From DAOTXL01 sp034434895 (GTDB lineage Bacteria > Chloroflexota > Anaerolineae > JAAYZQ01): a stretch of 21,244 nucleotides of DNA. The notes beneath the pieces were generated by a model. It saw nothing but the letters and a program-made list of their open reading frames with translations. It searched no databases and was not told where the DNA came from. Within the stretch, counting starts at the first letter, position 1, and each line of letters starts with the position of its first letter. The position numbers and the translations under genes are program-made. Shown piece by piece: positions 1 through 6,864 of the stretch. The stretch covers positions 1-21,244 of the forward strand of contig DAOTYI010000234.1 in assembly GCA_034434895.1 (NCBI GenBank), given 5' to 3'.

Positions 1-32
1 GGTGAGGGCCAGGCGGAATTTTAACAGCCGTC

Positions 33-72
33 AAAAGTGTAAACCAATTTCCCCAGAAAATTGAACCATCCC
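33..72 (-). repeat. Dispersed repeat, copy A
   Basis: Read on the minus strand this stretch starts GGGATGGTTCAA, then about 10 unrelated bases, then AAATTGGTTTACACTTTT. The same layout (GGGATGGTTCAA, 10 bases, AAATTGGTTGACACTTTT) is seen on the plus strand at about 2849-2888. A much weaker match lies between pstC and pstA (about 8794-8841). Nothing coding was recognised in 1-164. The rest of that stretch is AT-richer than the genes and is not explained. Confidence 0.5.
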
Positions 73-164
73 GTGTTTGGAAGGGCTGAAATCTTCCAGG
101 TTCGATCATAACTGAAATCTGAGATTTAGTCAAGTATTGCTTTGCCAGGCAAAAGCGGATATTT

Positions 165-272
165 AGAGCCTGCCTGAAAAGTCTACCACCGAGGCATATA
201 GGAAAGAAACGAGAAGAAAAAGGTGTAAACCTTTGTGTCCTTCGTGTCCTTAGTGGTTTTCAGACTGGCTCT
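165..272 (+). repeat. Palindromic dispersed element, copy 1 (108 bp)
   Basis: This is an imperfect long inverted repeat. The left arm reads AGAGCCTGCCTGAAAA then a 4-base insert and ACCACC. The right arm, reverse-complemented, begins AGAGCCAGTCTGAAAACCAC. Inside are the purine-rich motif around 'GAAACGAGAAG' and the 'TTCGTGTCCTT' motif shared with the copies at 2903, 6733 and 20019. It encodes nothing believable and has no transposase, so it is best described as a MITE-like or REP-like non-autonomous element. It is more diverged than the other three copies. Confidence 0.8.
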
Positions 273-323
273 TGAAAGGATCGGATTGCAGGTTGCAGCC
301 CTGGAATCTGGCCGCCTCTGAAT

Positions 324-352
324 TTCAAAATCCGGGGCCCATGTGGTATACT
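324..352 (+). promoter_or_regulatory. Candidate sigma70-type promoter of the fdrA-like gene
   Basis: TATACT at 347-352 matches the -10 consensus in 5 of 6 positions. TTCAAA at 324-329 lies 17 bp upstream and matches the -35 in 4 of 6. The predicted start site, near 359, is just after the palindromic element and about 45 bp before the likely TTG start at 404. Confidence 0.45.
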
Positions 353-403
353 GGGATTGGAACGATGGAAACCCAGAAAGGGGAGAGGAAAGGAGGAAGG
401 GGG

Positions 404-1387
404 TTGGGGCGGACCCTGAACTCCCCTCGCCACACTGCACAGCAGGAGGTGAAGGGGGCGGTGGGGATCGTCTCGGCCAGCCACGCCGGCCTGTTGGAGG
501 TCGTCTCTCTGCTGGCGCGGGAGGGGGTGCCCGCCTCACAGACGATTGCCGTGGCCGGCGATGATCTGGGTCCGCAGGGCAGCGGCGAGGCGATGCTGGC
601 CGGGCTCCGCGCTCTGCAGGCCGATGCGGCGACGGAGGTGATCGTGCTCCTGTCGGGCCTCCCCTCAACGACGGCGGCGGACCAGGTCCTGACGCAGGTT
701 CGTGCCAGCGACAAACCCACCGTTGTCTGTTTCCTGGGCAGCGACCAACGCCTCATCTGGCGGGCGGGGGCCATCCCGGCAGCGCGGCTCGACGAGGCAG
801 CCATGCGGGCAGCGGCCTGGGTGCGGGGCTGGGATCAGGCCCTGGTCTCCTCCCGGCTGAAAGATTTTGATGAGCAATGGGCTGCCCTGGCCGCTGACCT
901 GCGGGCCGAGATCGGCCCCGGTCGGGATCAATTGCGGGGGGTGTTTACGGGCGGCCTCCTGTGTCAGGAAGCGCAACGGATGCTGGCCGAGGTGAGCGGC
1001 GGTCAGGTCCAGGCGACCTTCCTGGACTTGAGTGTGGGCAGGCCCTCCCTGGCCTGTCCGGCTGCCCGCTTTGACCCGGTGGCTCAGTTGCGCGCCCTGC
1101 AAGAGGCCTGGACCGACCCACACGTGGCCCTGATCCTCCTGGATGTGGTCCTGGGCCACCCCGCCCTGCCCGATCCGGCCGGTACCCTGGCAGGGGTGTT
1201 GGCCGAGGTCCCCCGGCGAGAGGAGCGGGATGAGCCGCTGCTCATCGCCCGGGTGTGCGGCCAGGACCCCCGGCAGGTGGCCGACCAGGAGGCCCGGCTG
1301 TGCGCTGCCGGCATGGTGGTGATGCTCAGCAATGCGGCCGCAGCACGGCTGGCGGGGATGATCCTGGCTCAACGGTCGGCCTCATGA
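404..1387 (+). CDS. fdrA: FdrA-like protein, short form lacking the N-terminal region
   Basis: The protein resembles the middle and C-terminal parts of FdrA, a relative of the succinyl-CoA synthetase alpha chain. 'VGIVSASHAGLLEVVSLL' corresponds to the start of the ligase-type domain. 'GGLLCQEAQ', 'VALILLDVVLGHPALPDPAGTL' and 'SNAAAARLAG' are typical of the FdrA C-terminal half. The family is usually above 500 residues. This one has about 327 and lacks the N-terminal region. Start choice is uncertain: TTG 404 has AGGAGG 7 bp upstream (391-396), GTG 461 follows AGGAGGTGA (444-452), and ATG 341 and 365 are in frame but lack a good ribosome site. FdrA is linked to allantoin/oxamate catabolism in enterobacteria, but no such genes are nearby. 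It ends in a 6-bp tail-to-tail overlap with the prsW-like gene. It may be a functional short form or a remnant. Confidence 0.72.
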   Translation: MGRTLNSPRHTAQQEVKGAVGIVSASHAGLLEVVSLLAREGVPASQTIAVAGDDLGPQGSGEAMLAGLRALQADAATEVIVLLSGLPSTTAADQVLTQVRASDKPTVVCFLGSDQRLIWRAGAIPAARLDEAAMRAAAWVRGWDQALVSSRLKDFDEQWAALAADLRAEIGPGRDQLRGVFTGGLLCQEAQRMLAEVSGGQVQATFLDLSVGRPSLACPAARFDPVAQLRALQEAWTDPHVALILLDVVLGHPALPDPAGTLAGVLAEVPRREERDEPLLIARVCGQDPRQVADQEARLCAAGMVVMLSNAAAARLAGMILAQRSAS

Positions 1388-2623
1388 CTCTGGTCGAGAC
1401 GCTGATTGCCCTTGTCTGAGGAATCGGCTCAGAGCTGCCAGGCCCAACCCGACCAACAGGCTCAGCCCGATCAACAGGGCCAGGATGGTGGCCGTCCCCG
1501 GCCCAACCACCGCCTGTCCACTGCTCTGAGAGTTCAGAGAAACGACCGACATCCCGGCGGCCAGGCAGTTCCAGGCGGAATGAAGCCCGGCACTGGCGAC
1601 ATACAGCCCTGCCGCCGGCCCCCAGCGCCGCAGGTTCCCCAGGTGGCGCCAGGCCAGGCCCATCAGTCCGCCGGTGAGGCAGTGCAACAGTGAGGCTCCC
1701 GCCCGCAACAGGGCGACCGGTCCCCAGGCGTCGAGGGCGCCGGCCGTGTTGAGCAGGTTCTCCGCCAAAGCAAAACCGGCTCCCCCGGCCAGGCCCCACA
1801 CAAAAGCGCGGGCCGGGTCCGGATGTTGCCAGACCAGCAGCCCCACGCCCAGCGTCTTGATCGCCTCTTCAACCAGAGGGATGACCACCGCCGCCACCAG
1901 GAAGATAGCCGCCAGGACAATCGGCTCTCTGACCAGCCCGGCCAGCCGGGTCAGGTCCTGAAGCCAGGCCGGATCCTCCAGGCGTGCAGCCAGCGCCTGG
2001 AGCAGCTCTGGGCCGCCAGGTTGGACCGCCACGGCGATCAGGGCCAGCAGCAGCAGCCCCAGGATGATGGCCGTCTCAATGGCAAACGCCAGGCTCGTCG
2101 CCAGGAATGCGCCGCTGCTGACCTGAAACACCACCCCTCGCCAGCGCACCGTGCCGCCCAGGCTGCGGCCCACCAACCCCACCACGATCAGCGGGGGCAG
2201 GACGCCGGCAGCCACATGGAAAGGCGGAAAGGTCAGGACAGGCACCAGGTCCCAGGAGAGGATGATCTGACCGGCCAGCAGGGTCAGCAGATATAACAGG
2301 CCCCACGGCCAGATGCGCCGGGGCTGAAAAGGGGTGGATTCACGGCCCTGCAGCGACCGCCAGCCGTGCCAGGCCAGCGCCAGACCCAACCCCACGGTCA
2401 GAGTCAGGAGTGAGATCCAGAGGGTGATCATCACCAGCCGATCGCGGCGGGGGCCGAACAGGCCGCCCGCCAGGCCGATGCTGCCCGTCAGCAGGCCCAG
2501 GGCGGCGATGCACAACGCGCCGACAAAGAGCAAGGCCCGCGCCGCTTTCAGCACGCCCCAATTCGCCTGGGACAGATCGCCAGATCCGCCACGTTCCGCC
2601 AGATTGATATGGACCACAGGCAT
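1382..2623 (-). CDS. PrsW-family intramembrane glutamic protease
   Basis: A very hydrophobic 413-residue protein with about eight to ten membrane segments. It carries the conserved pattern of the PrsW family within the CPBP/PrsW glutamic-protease superfamily: EEAIK at 252-256, GxGFALAEN at 281-289, a histidine at 314 in 'LLHCLTGG', and HSAWN at 348-352. These residues are expected to form the membrane-embedded active site. In Bacillus the prototype cleaves anti-sigma factor RsiW; the substrate here is unknown, and no anti-sigma gene is adjacent. The N-terminal ~27 residues are polar and presumably cytoplasmic. ATG 2623 is preceded at close range by GAAGGGG. The 3' end overlaps the fdrA-like gene by 6 bp on the opposite strand. 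Family is confident, role is not. Confidence 0.85.
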   Translation of the reverse strand: MPVVHINLAERGGSGDLSQANWGVLKAARALLFVGALCIAALGLLTGSIGLAGGLFGPRRDRLVMITLWISLLTLTVGLGLALAWHGWRSLQGRESTPFQPRRIWPWGLLYLLTLLAGQIILSWDLVPVLTFPPFHVAAGVLPPLIVVGLVGRSLGGTVRWRGVVFQVSSGAFLATSLAFAIETAIILGLLLLALIAVAVQPGGPELLQALAARLEDPAWLQDLTRLAGLVREPIVLAAIFLVAAVVIPLVEEAIKTLGVGLLVWQHPDPARAFVWGLAGGAGFALAENLLNTAGALDAWGPVALLRAGASLLHCLTGGLMGLAWRHLGNLRRWGPAAGLYVASAGLHSAWNCLAAGMSVVSLNSQSSGQAVVGPGTATILALLIGLSLLVGLGLAALSRFLRQGQSASRPES

Positions 2624-2902
2624 CCCCTTCTACCGGACAGAGTGGCTGAAGGTGTCTGCTGCTTTGTCAGGGCCGGCCACCTTCTGCCCCCTGCCAGGAC
2701 TGTATCACACCTTGACCTCTTTGTCCAGCCCAGAGCTACCCTGGTGATTGGTCTCTGGCTGCGATCGGGTGTATACTATCCCTGACTTGATCGGCAGCCT
2801 GTTGGAGTAAAGCAGACGCAGCGGCTTCTGTCAAGGCTTCAGCCGGGGATGGTTCAAGGATCGGCCAAAATTGGTTGACACTTTTCACAAGCGCAGAATG
2901 TT
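2624..2902. other. Non-coding stretch with weak promoter motifs
   Basis: No believable gene is present. On the plus strand TTGGTC (2748-2753), an 18-bp spacer and TATACT (2772-2777) could be a promoter. A perfect TTGACA at 2875-2880 lies where the -10 would fall at the left edge of the palindromic element at 2903. The latter TTGACA is part of dispersed repeat copy B (about 2849-2888). Either signal could feed the kinase gene at 3096, but neither is convincing alone. Confidence 0.4.
2849..2888 (+). repeat. Dispersed repeat, copy B
   Basis: GGGATGGTTCAA, 10 variable bases, then AAATTGGTTGACACTTTT. It matches the minus-strand sequence at 33-72 with one mismatch in the second block, followed by unrelated sequence. 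The copy contains a perfect -35-like TTGACA. Confidence 0.5.
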
Positions 2903-3023
2903 AGAGCCGGTCTGAAAAGCTTACCACCAAGACACAAAGGCCACAAAGGAACACGAAGGAAACGAAAAAAACGCATAGTGTCCTTGGTGTCCTTTGTGTC
3001 TTGGTGGTTTTCAGACAAGCTCT
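2903..3023 (+). repeat. Palindromic dispersed element, copy 2 (121 bp)
   Basis: The best-preserved copy. The left arm AGAGCCGGTCTGAAAA plus GCTT leads into ACCACCAAGACACAAAGG. The right arm, reverse-complemented, reads AGAGCTTGTCTGAAAA directly followed by ACCACCAAGACACAAAGG, so the GCTT insert marks the left arm and gives the element an orientation. The centre is A-rich (GAAACGAAAAAAACGC). Transcribed RNA could fold into a long imperfect hairpin. It lies 72 bp upstream of the kinase gene. Confidence 0.85.
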
Positions 3024-3027
3024 TATG

Positions 3028-3053
3028 GGACACGGATGACACGGATTTCACGG
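3028..3053 (+). repeat. Short tandem repeat of GACACGGAT
   Basis: Two adjacent GACACGGAT units (from 3029) followed by a degenerate TTCACGG. It abuts the palindromic element. 'ACACGGATnACACGGAT' motifs are frequent intergenic repeats in environmental bacteria, so I read it as repeat debris rather than an operator, although a direct-repeat operator for the kinase operon is possible. Confidence 0.4.
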
Positions 3054-3095
3054 GGGCAGTGAGCTGTCTTGCCCAACGGACAGGGATCTGGTCCT

Positions 3096-5177
3096 ATGAA
3101 ACGTCTACAACCTGATCTGCGCACCCTTTCGGCGCAGATGATCCTGAGCTTCATCGCCCTGGTGTGGCTGATGGCCGTAGCCGCCCTCCTGCCGGCGGTG
3201 TGGCTGACCCATCGCCAACTTGAGCGCCAGGCATGGGCGCAGGTAGAACGGGGGGGGCGTGCCGCCCGGGCGCTCTATGCCGCCATGCAGGAGGAATTGA
3301 AGAGCCTGGCCACATTGACTGCGCAGAGGCCCACTCTCCGTGACCTGGTGGGCAGGGGAGATGGGGAGGCGCTGCTGGCCTATCTGCGCACCCTGCAACA
3401 GGGATCGGGGCTGGACCTGGTGCTTGTCTGTGAATCAGGCCAGGCCGTTGCCCAGGCCGGCCGGGTGAGCCTGGCCGACCTCTGCGCCCGCCAGGAGCAG
3501 GCCGGCTCTTACCTGGTTGTGGAGGGTGGCCTGCCTCAGGAGGGGCGCAGCGCCGTGGTGCCCCTCCTGGTGGCCGATCATCCCCTGACAGACCAGGCCG
3601 ATTCGCCCTGCCGGGTCGTCGTGGGCCGGGTCCTGGACGACAATCTGGCCGTGCAGATGCGCACCCAAACGGGGATGGAACACACGCTTCTGGTGGCCGG
3701 TCGGCCGGTGTCCACCAGCCTGCCCGCACGCCGCTCGTGGCTCGCCCCGCCGGTTGGGGATCTGCGCCGGAGCAAACTCAACCTGGATGGTCACCCCTAC
3801 TACACCACTCGCTTCCCCCTGGACGATTCAGGCCTGGAGGCTGAGGTGGCGCTGGATGGATGGGATGTGGCCGACGCGCAGCGGCGATTGGTGTGGCTCT
3901 TGCTGGGCAGCACCGTGGCTGTGACGGCCATCGCCTCGTTGTTGGGCACCTTCCTGGCCCGGCGCATCGGGGGGCCGCTGGATCACCTGGCCGCTGCTGC
4001 GGCAGCGATGAGCCGGGGAGAGCTGGGGGAACCGCTGGCCGTCAGGTCTGGCGTGCGCGAGGTGACATTGGTGGCCCAGGCGTTGGAAGGCGCCCGTTTG
4101 GACCTGAAACGTTCTCTGGCCGAACTGCGCCAGGAAAAGGCCTGGACCGATCATCTGCTGGAGGCCATCGTCGAAGGGATCGTCACCCTCGACCGCCATG
4201 GCCATATCACCTTTTTCAGCCACGGGGCGGAGCGGATCACAGGCTGGAGGCGGGACGAAGTGACAGGCTGCCCCTGTGACCGGGTGTTCCGCCCCCTTGA
4301 GGCGGAAGGGCCGTTCAGCCAGCTCATCCCGCCGCCGGGACAACACCGCAAGATCCCCGTGGAGCTCCGCGACGGCCGGCAGGCGGTCCTGGCCTTTACC
4401 GGTGCCCGGCTTTTGCCCCCGGAGGGGGGCGATGCCCGTGTGGCGCTGGTCTTCCGCGATGTGAGCGAGGAGGAGGCGGTGCACCGTCTCCTGGGTCACT
4501 TTCTGGCCAATGTGGCTCACGAATTCCGCACCCCCCTTTCCGCCCTGGCCGCTTCGGTGGAACTCTTGCTGGACCAGGCCCCTGACCTCAGCCCGGTCGA
4601 GCTTGAGGAACTGCTGACCTCCCTTCACCTGGGGGTCCTGGGCCTGCAAACGTTGATTGACAACCTGCTGGAGAGCGCCAGCATCGAGACGGGGCATTTC
4701 CAGGTGCGGCCCCGCCCTTCCGACCTGGGGGAGATCATCGCCGAGGCGATTGCCATGATGCAACCGTTGTTGGACAGACATGGTCAACGTCTGGTGGTCG
4801 AGATGCCGGTGGCCATCCCGGTCGTGCGGGCCGATCCCCGCCGGGCTGTGCAGGTGGTGGTCAACCTGCTATCCAACGCCAGCAAATATGGCCCCGACGA
4901 GGCCGAAATTGAGGTGCGAGCCACGGTCGAGGGGGACTGGGTCCGCGTGGCGGTGGCCGATTCCGGCCCCGGGGTGCCGGCAGACCAGAGGAAAAACCTG
5001 TTCCGGCGCTTTGTGCACCCCGGTTCCGGCAGTGACAAGGCCCAGGTTGGGATCGGGTTGGGCCTGTCTGTCGTCAAAGCCATCGTCGCTGCCCACGGCG
5101 GTCAGGTTGGGGTCGAAGAAAAACAGGGGGGAGGATCGGTGTTCTGGTTTACCCTGCCCCTGGTTGAGGAACGATGA
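3096..5177 (+). CDS. PhoR-like membrane sensor histidine kinase
   Basis: The 693-residue protein has a full sensor-kinase architecture. Membrane segment 1 is at about 15-37, an extracytoplasmic sensing domain at about 38-264, segment 2 at about 265-288 and HAMP at about 289-341. A PAS domain follows at about 349-456. HisKA has the H-box 'HEFRTPLSAL' with the phospho-accepting histidine near 475. The HATPase domain shows the N box 'NLLSNASKYGP', G1 'DSGPGVP', F 'LFRRF' and G2 'GIGLGLSVV'. ATG 3096 was chosen over TTG 3069 because AGGGA lies 9 bp upstream. The stop overlaps the response-regulator start by 4 bp (ATGA). Its position before a Pho-box promoter and pst genes suggests it senses phosphate status. 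Classical PhoR has a shorter extracytoplasmic part, so direct ligand sensing by the ~225-residue domain is possible. Confidence 0.93.
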   Translation: MKRLQPDLRTLSAQMILSFIALVWLMAVAALLPAVWLTHRQLERQAWAQVERGGRAARALYAAMQEELKSLATLTAQRPTLRDLVGRGDGEALLAYLRTLQQGSGLDLVLVCESGQAVAQAGRVSLADLCARQEQAGSYLVVEGGLPQEGRSAVVPLLVADHPLTDQADSPCRVVVGRVLDDNLAVQMRTQTGMEHTLLVAGRPVSTSLPARRSWLAPPVGDLRRSKLNLDGHPYYTTRFPLDDSGLEAEVALDGWDVADAQRRLVWLLLGSTVAVTAIASLLGTFLARRIGGPLDHLAAAAAAMSRGELGEPLAVRSGVREVTLVAQALEGARLDLKRSLAELRQEKAWTDHLLEAIVEGIVTLDRHGHITFFSHGAERITGWRRDEVTGCPCDRVFRPLEAEGPFSQLIPPPGQHRKIPVELRDGRQAVLAFTGARLLPPEGGDARVALVFRDVSEEEAVHRLLGHFLANVAHEFRTPLSALAASVELLLDQAPDLSPVELEELLTSLHLGVLGLQTLIDNLLESASIETGHFQVRPRPSDLGEIIAEAIAMMQPLLDRHGQRLVVEMPVAIPVVRADPRRAVQVVVNLLSNASKYGPDEAEIEVRATVEGDWVRVAVADSGPGVPADQRKNLFRRFVHPGSGSDKAQVGIGLGLSVVKAIVAAHGGQVGVEEKQGGGSVFWFTLPLVEER

Positions 5178-5869
5178 AAGCCTTGATTGTGGATGACGAT
5201 CGGGTCCTGGCCGACGTGCTGGCCTTTACCCTCAGGCGGGAGGGGTTCCAGGTGATCCTGGCTCACGATGGCCAGATGGCCCTGCAACGCTGGACCGAAG
5301 ATCGACCTGACCTGATCGTGCTGGATGTCAATCTACCCCGTCTCGATGGCTTCCAGGTGTGCCGCCGCATCCGCGAGCAGGACGATGTGCCGATTTTGCT
5401 GCTCACTGTGCGTGGAGAAGAGGATGACATTGTCCATGGCCTGGAACTGGGGGCCGACGACTATGTGACCAAGCCCTTCAGCCCTCGCCAGCTTGTAGCC
5501 CGCGCTCACGCCCTCCTGCGCCGGGCAGGCAAGGCGGCCACTCCGGCCCTCCGTCGTGTGGGCGCCCTGACGCTCGATCCCAGCCGCCGGGAGCTGCGCC
5601 TGGGCAACGGCGAGGCCGTGACCCTGACCCCCCTGGAAAGCCGGCTGTTGGACTATTTGATGCTCAACGCCGGCCATATTCTGACCGCCGAGGCGATCAT
5701 CGCTCATGTGTGGGGGGCTGAAGGCGGTGATCGCGACATGCTGCGCCAGCTTGTGCGCCGGCTGCGGGCCAAGATCGCTCAGGCCGGTGACGCCGGAGCC
5801 GCCGAGCTGAAGTATATCGAAACCGTGCCCGGTCTGGGCTACGGATTGGTGGTAAATCAGGATTCATAG
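5174..5869 (+). CDS. PhoB/OmpR-family response regulator
   Basis: The 231-residue protein has a receiver domain (about 1-118) and an OmpR-type winged-helix DNA-binding domain (about 125-228). The acidic pocket D7-D9, phospho-acceptor D51 ('IVLDVNLP'), T78 and K100 ('DDYVTKPFSP') are all present. The C-terminal domain ends with the typical 'YIETVPGLGYGL' wing. It is translated by overlap with the kinase, so the two form a cognate pair. PhoB-family regulators bind direct repeats with an 11-bp period, and exactly such an array follows 15 bp after this gene's stop. That array is probably its target, making this the PhoB equivalent of the window. Confidence 0.93.
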   Translation: MKALIVDDDRVLADVLAFTLRREGFQVILAHDGQMALQRWTEDRPDLIVLDVNLPRLDGFQVCRRIREQDDVPILLLTVRGEEDDIVHGLELGADDYVTKPFSPRQLVARAHALLRRAGKAATPALRRVGALTLDPSRRELRLGNGEAVTLTPLESRLLDYLMLNAGHILTAEAIIAHVWGAEGGDRDMLRQLVRRLRAKIAQAGDAGAAELKYIETVPGLGYGLVVNQDS

Positions 5870-5884
5870 CCACCTTTTCCTTCC

Positions 5885-5941
5885 CTGTCACAGCTTTGTC
5901 ACAGCTTCATCACGGCCCCTGTCATCCCCCTGTGGTATGCT
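5885..5941 (+). promoter_or_regulatory. Pho-box-like direct repeats and -10 element
   Basis: Four heptamers lie in one orientation: CTGTCAC (5885-5891), TTGTCAC (5896-5902), TCATCAC (5907-5913) and CTGTCAT (5919-5925). Their starts are 11, 11 and 12 bp apart. The last equals the E. coli Pho-box heptamer CTGTCAT. A -10 (TATGCT, 5936-5941) begins 10 bp after the last repeat, which is the spacing seen in PhoB-activated promoters where the box replaces the -35. The predicted start site falls at about 5948, the A of the next gene's ATG. Confidence 0.78.
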
Positions 5942-5947
5942 ACTTCC

Positions 5948-6688
5948 ATGCCTGGAGAGTCTCACATCCGGCAGGTGCTGGTGATCGCCTTTCCGCAGTC
6001 TGTGCCCGGCCAGGTGTGGAGGTATGCCCGGAGGGTAGGCCGGATGCTGGGAGTTGGTGTCAGCCGTGTCAAGACAGCCGGTGAGTTTGAAAGGCAGAGC
6101 CGGGCAGCCGGAGGGCCTGTGCTGGCCATCCTCAGCACGCGAGACCATCCCGTGCTCGACCGTCTGCTTCCAGGTCTGGCGGATCATGGGCTGGTTGCAG
6201 GGCAAGCCGGCGATCTGGGGGCCCTGCTTGTTGTGCAACGGCCCCGCTGGCCGCCTGACCGCATCCTTCTTGTCCTGGGCGGTGGGGAAGTGGACCAGGC
6301 AGCCGTTGACTGGGCGGTGCATCTGGCCCAGGCAGGAGGAGGGGCGATCACAGTTCTGGCCCTCGTCCCGCCGCAGCCGGCCCTGGATCGCTGGCGAGGT
6401 TGTATGGACAGGGGGTTGCCGGCGCTCTTGACGGCCGATACGGCCCTGGGACAGCAGAGGCAGCAGATCGCCCATCATCTGCGGGACCAGGGGATCGAGG
6501 GCACGCTGCGGTTACGCCAGGGGCCGCCGGACCAGCAGATCTACCAGGAGGTCATCACAGGGAGCTACGACCTGATCGTGCTGGCAGCGACCCCCTGCCC
6601 TCAATGGCACCGTTGGTTTCAGGCAGATTGGCCTGGCCCTCTGTTCCGTTGGGCCGACCGGCCGGTGCTGGTGATCGGATCGAGGTAG
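5948..6688 (+). CDS. UspA-like protein under a Pho-box promoter
   Basis: The 246-residue protein has a C-terminal universal-stress (UspA-like) alpha/beta domain at about 103-246: 'DRILLVLGGGEVDQAAVDWAVHLA', 'ITVLALVPP', 'GSYDLIVLAATP' and 'RPVLVIGSR'. The N-terminal ~100 residues look like a second, degenerate half. The nucleotide-binding G-2x-G-9x-G(S/T) pattern of ATP-binding Usp proteins is absent between 'AATP' and 'RPVLVI', so ATP binding is doubtful. No Shine-Dalgarno precedes ATG 5948, and the predicted transcription start coincides with it, so the message may be leaderless. It is the first gene after the two-component pair and 176 bp before pstS, suggesting an accessory role in the phosphate-starvation response. 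Function unknown. Confidence 0.8.
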   Translation: MPGESHIRQVLVIAFPQSVPGQVWRYARRVGRMLGVGVSRVKTAGEFERQSRAAGGPVLAILSTRDHPVLDRLLPGLADHGLVAGQAGDLGALLVVQRPRWPPDRILLVLGGGEVDQAAVDWAVHLAQAGGGAITVLALVPPQPALDRWRGCMDRGLPALLTADTALGQQRQQIAHHLRDQGIEGTLRLRQGPPDQQIYQEVITGSYDLIVLAATPCPQWHRWFQADWPGPLFRWADRPVLVIGSR

Positions 6689-6690
6689 GG

Positions 6691-6727
6691 GCAGCCCTTG
6701 CGGTTGCCCGGCAGCCCTTGCGGTTGC
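6691..6727 (+). repeat. Tandem direct repeat, 2 x 17 bp, period 20
   Basis: GCAGCCCTTGCGGTTGC occurs at 6691-6707 and again, unchanged, at 6711-6727. Reverse-complemented, the unit reads GCAACCGCAAGGGCTGC, close to the REP-like palindromes GGCAACnnCGAGnnGTTGCC found in many Chloroflexota gaps. The hairpin at 9742-9761 belongs to the same style of repeat. It lies directly after the usp stop and before the palindromic element. Confidence 0.6.
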
Positions 6728-6732
6728 TCTTG

Positions 6733-6846
6733 AGAGCTGGTCTGAAAAGCTTACCACAAAGACACAAAGTTCACAAAGGAAAACGAAGGAAACGAATAAA
6801 AACGGCATGGTGTTCTTGGTGTCGTGGTGGTTTTCCGACAGGCTCT
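6733..6846 (+). repeat. Palindromic dispersed element, copy 3 (114 bp), in the pstS leader
   Basis: The left arm AGAGCTGGTCTGAAAAGC leads into TTACCACAAAGACACAAAG. The right arm, reverse-complemented, reads AGAGCCTGTCGGAAAACCACCACGACAC. The centre is GAAACGAATAAAAACGG. Same orientation as the copies at 165 and 2903. It ends 18 bp before the pstS start, so a transcript reading from the Pho-box promoter into pstS would contain a long imperfect hairpin here. Confidence 0.82.
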
Positions 6847-6864
6847 GAGATAGGGGGGAAAAGA

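Noticed and set aside
183..668. Minus-strand open frame running through palindromic element 1 and the fdrA-like 5' end
   Set aside because: Part of it is repeat translation ('TTKDTKDTK' type), which commonly produces false proteins; it is Pro/Arg-rich with no domain.
165..3023. Repeats as a CRISPR array
   Set aside because: Copies are kilobases apart, palindromic over about 115 bp and not regularly spaced; no cas genes are present.
3828..4787. Long open reading frame (319 codons) on the minus strand opposite the histidine kinase
   Set aside because: It is fully antisense to a well-conserved kinase, rich in Gln/His/Arg/Pro as expected from high-GC shadow frames, with no recognisable motif.
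6400..6864. Extended N-terminus of pstS reaching back into the usp gene
   Set aside because: The extension translates the usp gene in the wrong frame and the palindromic repeat, and would place the lipoprotein signal in the middle of the protein.
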